Of a stretch of 64,000 bases of DNA, positions 59,743-64,000 are shown piece by piece (position 1 is the first letter of the stretch; every line of letters starts with the position of its first letter). Made by a program: the position numbers and the translations under genes. Source of the stretch: Kryptolebias marmoratus (Eukaryota > Chordata > Actinopteri > Cyprinodontiformes > Rivulidae); NCBI RefSeq assembly GCF_001649575.2, contig NC_051445.1, positions 9,793,000-9,856,999 of the forward strand, in the 5' to 3' direction. A model generated the notes under the pieces. It saw only the letters and a list, made by a program, of their open reading frames with translations, was not told where the DNA came from and did not search any database.

Positions 59743-62700
59743 ATGCAGCCTTTCTGTTATTTCACGTTCTCCTTGCTGTGCAGCCTTCTCGGGCTCTCCA
59801 TTTCGTGTCACAGCAATGAGTACGCTTGGCCGACAGGAACAGAAAAACTTTGTTGTCCCAAGTGTTCGCCAGGTACGGTCACCACGTTTCATTCTTAAAA
59901 ACCGCCAAAGATTTGATTGTAAAAGCTTTTAACCATAAACTGCTGTGTGTGCCTCAGGTTCTTATATGGACTCACGCTCAGAAACCATATGTGACATTAA
60001 GTGCAATCCCTGCACAGGTGAACGGTACATGGATGACTACAATACAGAGATGAGCTGCAATATTTGTGATTCTTGCAACGAACGTGAGTAACTAGGCACT
60101 TCTTGCTCTTTGGAGAGGACACTCATTTGACAGCTTTCAGAGCAAAATCAGAAACTATTTTAGTAGCAGCTTTGCTCTGTTTAGTTAAAAGAAATGACAA
60201 AACTACTGTCTGACTTTGCTAAATTGTTCTTTATTAAATGATGTGTCACAGCAGATAACACGAAAAGTGAACTGGGCTCTTACATCAGCTGAATGCACAT
60301 TTGACTGACACACTATCATCAGATGAGCTGTCTGGTTTTGATTTGAAGATATAAAAGCTCATTTCTGTAAAAATACTACATCTCTTTACGTCCCTCCCTT
60401 GTGGTTCTTCTTCGCTGTGTGAACTCTGACAGGCTTTTGAGTGTGATGTGGGAATGACTCATCTGTCGCCACGGCCACTAAATTTGACCAGTTTCAGAGC
60501 AAAACCCAAAGCACGACTGACTGTTAGCTGTTAGTCAGCTACTAACTGTAGATCAGGATTTCAGAGAAGTTTACTAGCAGAAGAAAATATCACACGTGTG
60601 AGGGAATTTCCCGTTTGTCAAGAAGGGGGGAGAGATACTGTCAGACAGAGAAGAAAGAGAAGAAGGAAGGTGGTCTGTGTAAACATCTGTGAACCAGCTC
60701 AGAGTTTGGATTCTGCAGCAAAAACTTGTGTTTTTAAATCTGAATGCACTTATTTTGTTTAATGGCTGCCTGTTACGACCTAAAAGTAGAGCAACGTCTG
60801 ATCAGCGGAAAGAAAGAAAAACACACACATAAAAAAAAGAAAAACGTCGGAAAGAAACTCAGATGCAAATTTTACGTCCTATGTTCTTCTTCGGGTCTGC
60901 GTGCCGGTGCAGGTGAACAAAAACAGCCTGTTGTGCTTATTTCTAAATGTCACCGTGGAAACAGAAGAAACTCAATGAGGGCAACGTTGAGAGTCTCAGT
61001 CTGAATTATACGCTCATAAACATTCATTCATTTTATTTTTTTTTTACTATTTAAAAGCTTTATCTCCTGATTTATCGCAAACTCAGGGCCTTCTGCAAGA
61101 CACTGTAAAGTCTTATTTTACAGTGACTATAGCTTTTTTTAACCAGACAAACAGATTTTGGTGACATGTGCTTGCCTAAAAGAAAAAAACAACAAAAAAA
61201 AACAGTTTGAGTTGAAATATCAGCTTCAGAATCTTTAGGAACACAGGAAGGTGGGTGTTTAAATGTCAAAAAACTACGCCATTGGGGCCTTTATAATAAT
61301 TAATACATACAAAAACAACTTTAAGTGGAAAGGATTACACCCACATGCTGACCATGCAGTGCAAACGTTCCTGCAGTCTTTAACAAAAGGTTAAGAGCTT
61401 TTTTGCAAAAAGTTGCCATAACGAAGGCCTAGTTCCCTCTACCTTTGACTTGACATTAATAGATGATCTGTTTTGTAGCTTCTGACAACTACAAGCATCA
61501 CATATCTAATATTATATTCAACTGTCTTGCAAATTGTATCTTAATTGTGACAGTTTATTGAACTGTTAGCTTCCAGGATTAAATTCAGCTTTGCATTTTT
61601 CACAGAAATGTTGAAAATCAGTTTTTGACTGACTGCAAAGCCTTTAGTCTCCCCAAAACTGGTCATAAACATTTGTTTTGTGATGACTCCGTGGAAGTCA
61701 TGTATGTAGTTTTCTGTTTGCTAATTTGTGACTTCAAACCAGAAACTGAAGCATTTTGTAAAAAAGAAACTGTTTTATCAAAGGGAAATGATGTTTTCGC
61801 TGAGAAATAAGAGTTTTGTATATAGCTTCAGGAAAGAGGTGATAATATAACCGTCTTATGACTGAAATCTAGAATCTGTTCCCCCCTGAGACCCGGTGCG
61901 TGAGTCATTTAGCGTTTTCTTATACGTGTCATGACTTAGAGCCCCTCTCTTTGCATAAGAGACTTTTAATTATTGGGATTTATTTTTATGTACGTTATTT
62001 TTAACCGTGGCTTTTTCTCCTCCTCAGCCAATTTTGTGACCGAGTCCAGCTGTAATTCCACCAGTAACACTGTTTGTAAGTGTAAAGCTGGTTACAAATT
62101 CAAAGATGAGTCCCGCACAAAGTGTGTGCCGATACCGACAACGACCAAACCCACCTCCCCTCCGGGCACTACAGGTGAGACACACCTGCTTTCAGCCTCA
62201 GTGGACAGAAACACGAGACACTTAAGACTCACCTGCAGGGCTGCATGAGGAAACTAAATTTGTTGGATTTTTTTTATACGTAAACACACAAATGCAGCAT
62301 CATGATTCAGAGGAACACTTTAAACTTTCTGCTGCGACAGAAGTAGTTATAAATAGTTTCTGTTTCTATGTTTGCTGCACCACATCCAGTATGATTGTTG
62401 GGTGTGGTAGGAAATGTGGTCGTGTGCGTTTGTGAACTCATTTTACTCTGATAGTATCCGGTTTGTAAAAGCCTGAGCAATTAATGATCAGCAATGAAAT
62501 ACAATTACATGATTTGTGGTAACTTTGAAGTGATGTTTGTGGAAAAGGTGGAACAAAACGAGGATTAACTCCACAACAATCTGCACCCTTTTCACTGACG
62601 AGCAACACTGGCCTGCTTGAACTTGCCAGATTACCACAATGAAGGCAAAAAAACACATAAAAGATCTTTCAGCATTAAACTACAAATATGATCATTTTAC

Positions 62701-64000
62701 TCTGCAATAAGCAGCAAAATGGAATAATTTGTTGAGAGGATTTCCCTTTTAATATAAAGCTTTAGTCACTCTAACTCTCTCATTTATTGCATTTTTAAAT
62801 GTTTTACGGAATATATTATGATATTATTTTAGTTCAAAGTGACTGCTCTCAACACCTGTTCATTTTAAAACAAATAGCTGTTTTCATTTTCCTCAAGAAC
62901 TCATACTTTGGGGTAAAATAAAAAAAATGTTTTTGTTAATTGTTTTAGAAGGAAACAAAGAAATGAGAAATTCCTTGAATTAAGGAGCCTTTGTTATGAT
63001 TAAATATTTCACAAGTTAGTGTTAAAGGGCTGTCTCTGTGGAATGATTATTAACAATTAATATCTTACCTGTTGTAGATAGCTCATTGAATGACCTCAGT
63101 TTGGGGAAATAAGAGTTTAATTCTGACTGGACTGACGAGTTAAAACAGCTCCAATCTCAAAACTTTCATATTGATTCATGTAAACTGTACCTTATAAACC
63201 TTTACGCCATCATTAGTTTTGAATACAGAGTTATTCCAAAAATATATTATGTTATTTCTTTACTTTAGTTGCATTTAAGAATGAGGTAAAAAAAAAAAAG
63301 AAGAAAACTTTGGTAAAGATCAGAAACTTGACTTTAATTTAACACATTAAATAATAATAAATGCACATAAAATCTAATTTCCACTATAATTTTGTCATTA
63401 AAGGAACCGATTAGAGATTCTACATAGACATTTATTTGTCTTGCAATCATTTCTGGAGTTTATTTTGCTCCATTTTGCTTGTTTTGTTGAAAAAACAGTC
63501 TTGTGTTACACATTGTGAGTTTTGACACTGTAACCGCGGAAACATACAATAACATGGAAATATTACAGTGGAAACGGTTCGTTACATCAAATGAAGGTAA
63601 ATGAGCTCAACTGTTTTAAATGCTCTGAGCTCGGGTGTTGGTTTACCCTGCAGTAACCGTGGAGAAGGGACACGCACACACACATGCACACACACATGCA
63701 CACACACATGCAAACTTTGAAGGGGATTTTGAACAGGAGGTCTTGTCTTATCAGAGCGTGCTCTGTGATTCATTTTGCTTCTGAAATCTTAAGTACAGCA
63801 CTGAACTGATAAGTCTTTTTTTCTCTGTTCCTTTCAGCCACTTCCCGGGCCCCTGCTAAACCAAACAAAGGTAAGCTAACTCTAACATGAAACCCAAAAT
63901 GGCCAACATTTAACTCTCCCTAAAATGTTTAAATTATGTATTATTACAGAACCGATGTGGTTCCTGGTGGTCATTGTCATTCTGTGTGCTGGAATCACTC
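59743..64000 (+). CDS. cd27: CD27-like TNF receptor, 5' part
   Basis: Five exons are visible, all in phase: 59743-59872, 59958-60083, 62028-62174, 63838-63870 and 63950 onward, cut by the window edge. The product starts with a signal peptide (MQPFCYFTFSLLCSLLGLSI). Cysteine-rich TNFR repeats follow: WPTGTEKLCCPKCSPGSYM, CDIKCNPCTGERYMDDYN, CNICDSC and NTVCKCKAGYKF. Then comes a Thr/Pro-rich stalk (PTTTKPTSPPGTT) and the start of a membrane segment (MWFLVVIVILCAG). The KLCC-x2-C-x-PG-x-[FY] block and the short ectodomain resemble CD27, a co-stimulatory receptor of lymphocytes, and CD27 lies close to TNFRSF1A and TAPBPL in human. LTBR or another TNFR member remains possible because the cytoplasmic tail is outside the window. 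The second intron is about 1.9 kb and holds no other gene. Confidence 0.65.
63669..63711. repeat. (CACACACACATG)n minisatellite
   Basis: Three to four near-identical 12-13-bp units in an intron of the CD27-like gene. Confidence 0.85.

Noticed and set aside
63669..63711. Considered as a CRISPR-like array because of its regular short repeats
   Set aside because: A simple CA-rich minisatellite with no unique spacers, in a vertebrate intron.

Overview
This is nuclear DNA from a teleost fish. Every protein-coding gene is split by GT-AG introns (with one GC-AG exception), the sequence is AT-rich with many microsatellites and scaffold gaps, and there are several fish-type dispersed repeats. The families found (TAPBPL, VAMP1, MRPL51, LAG3, PLEKHG6, TNFRSF1A and a CD27-like receptor) are the set that sits together on human chromosome 12p13.31. 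The window is therefore a conserved vertebrate immune/synaptic synteny block, not a microbial or mobile gene cluster. Exon boundaries below were read by hand from splice signals and checked for phase; every multi-exon model closes in frame.

Layout. 1-1.8 kb: last three exons of TAPBPL (+). 2.3-6.8 kb: VAMP1 (-) with a long 3' UTR, convergent with TAPBPL as in human. 6.8-10.4 kb: intergenic, with a decayed Tc1/mariner element. 10.4-12.8 kb: MRPL51 (-). 12.8-19.4 kb: gene-poor, with repeats and one short exon-like island. 19.4-22.0 kb: a four-Ig-domain receptor, best read as LAG3 (+), with a TATA box. 22.2-39.3 kb: PLEKHG6 (-), a Rho guanine nucleotide exchange factor in 15 coding exons, convergent with LAG3. 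39.3-49.9 kb: TNFRSF1A (-), with signal peptide, cysteine-rich domains, membrane segment and death domain, its introns carrying transposon debris. 50-59.3 kb: no confident gene; a GC-rich minisatellite, two orphan exon-like islands, a LINE fragment, an AT-rich microsatellite and two hAT-type elements with clear 8-bp target duplications. 59.3-64 kb: a CD27-like TNF receptor (+) that runs off the window inside its transmembrane exon.

Biology. Three of the genes are lymphocyte or inflammatory receptors (LAG3, TNFRSF1A, CD27-like), one is an MHC-I peptide-editing chaperone (TAPBPL), and the others are housekeeping or cell-biological (vesicle SNARE, mitochondrial ribosome, Rho activation). Compared with human, SCNN1A and LTBR, which lie between TNFRSF1A and CD27, are not recognisable here, NCAPD2 is not next to MRPL51, and LAG3 lies between MRPL51 and PLEKHG6.

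I found no CRISPR array, operon, phage or evident new system. The points most worth following are the exon-like islands in the gene deserts (about 16.0, 50.45 and 50.95 kb), the unusual features of individual genes (GC-AG intron, split start codon, SNARE cysteine, short LAG3 tail) and the well-bounded non-autonomous transposons.
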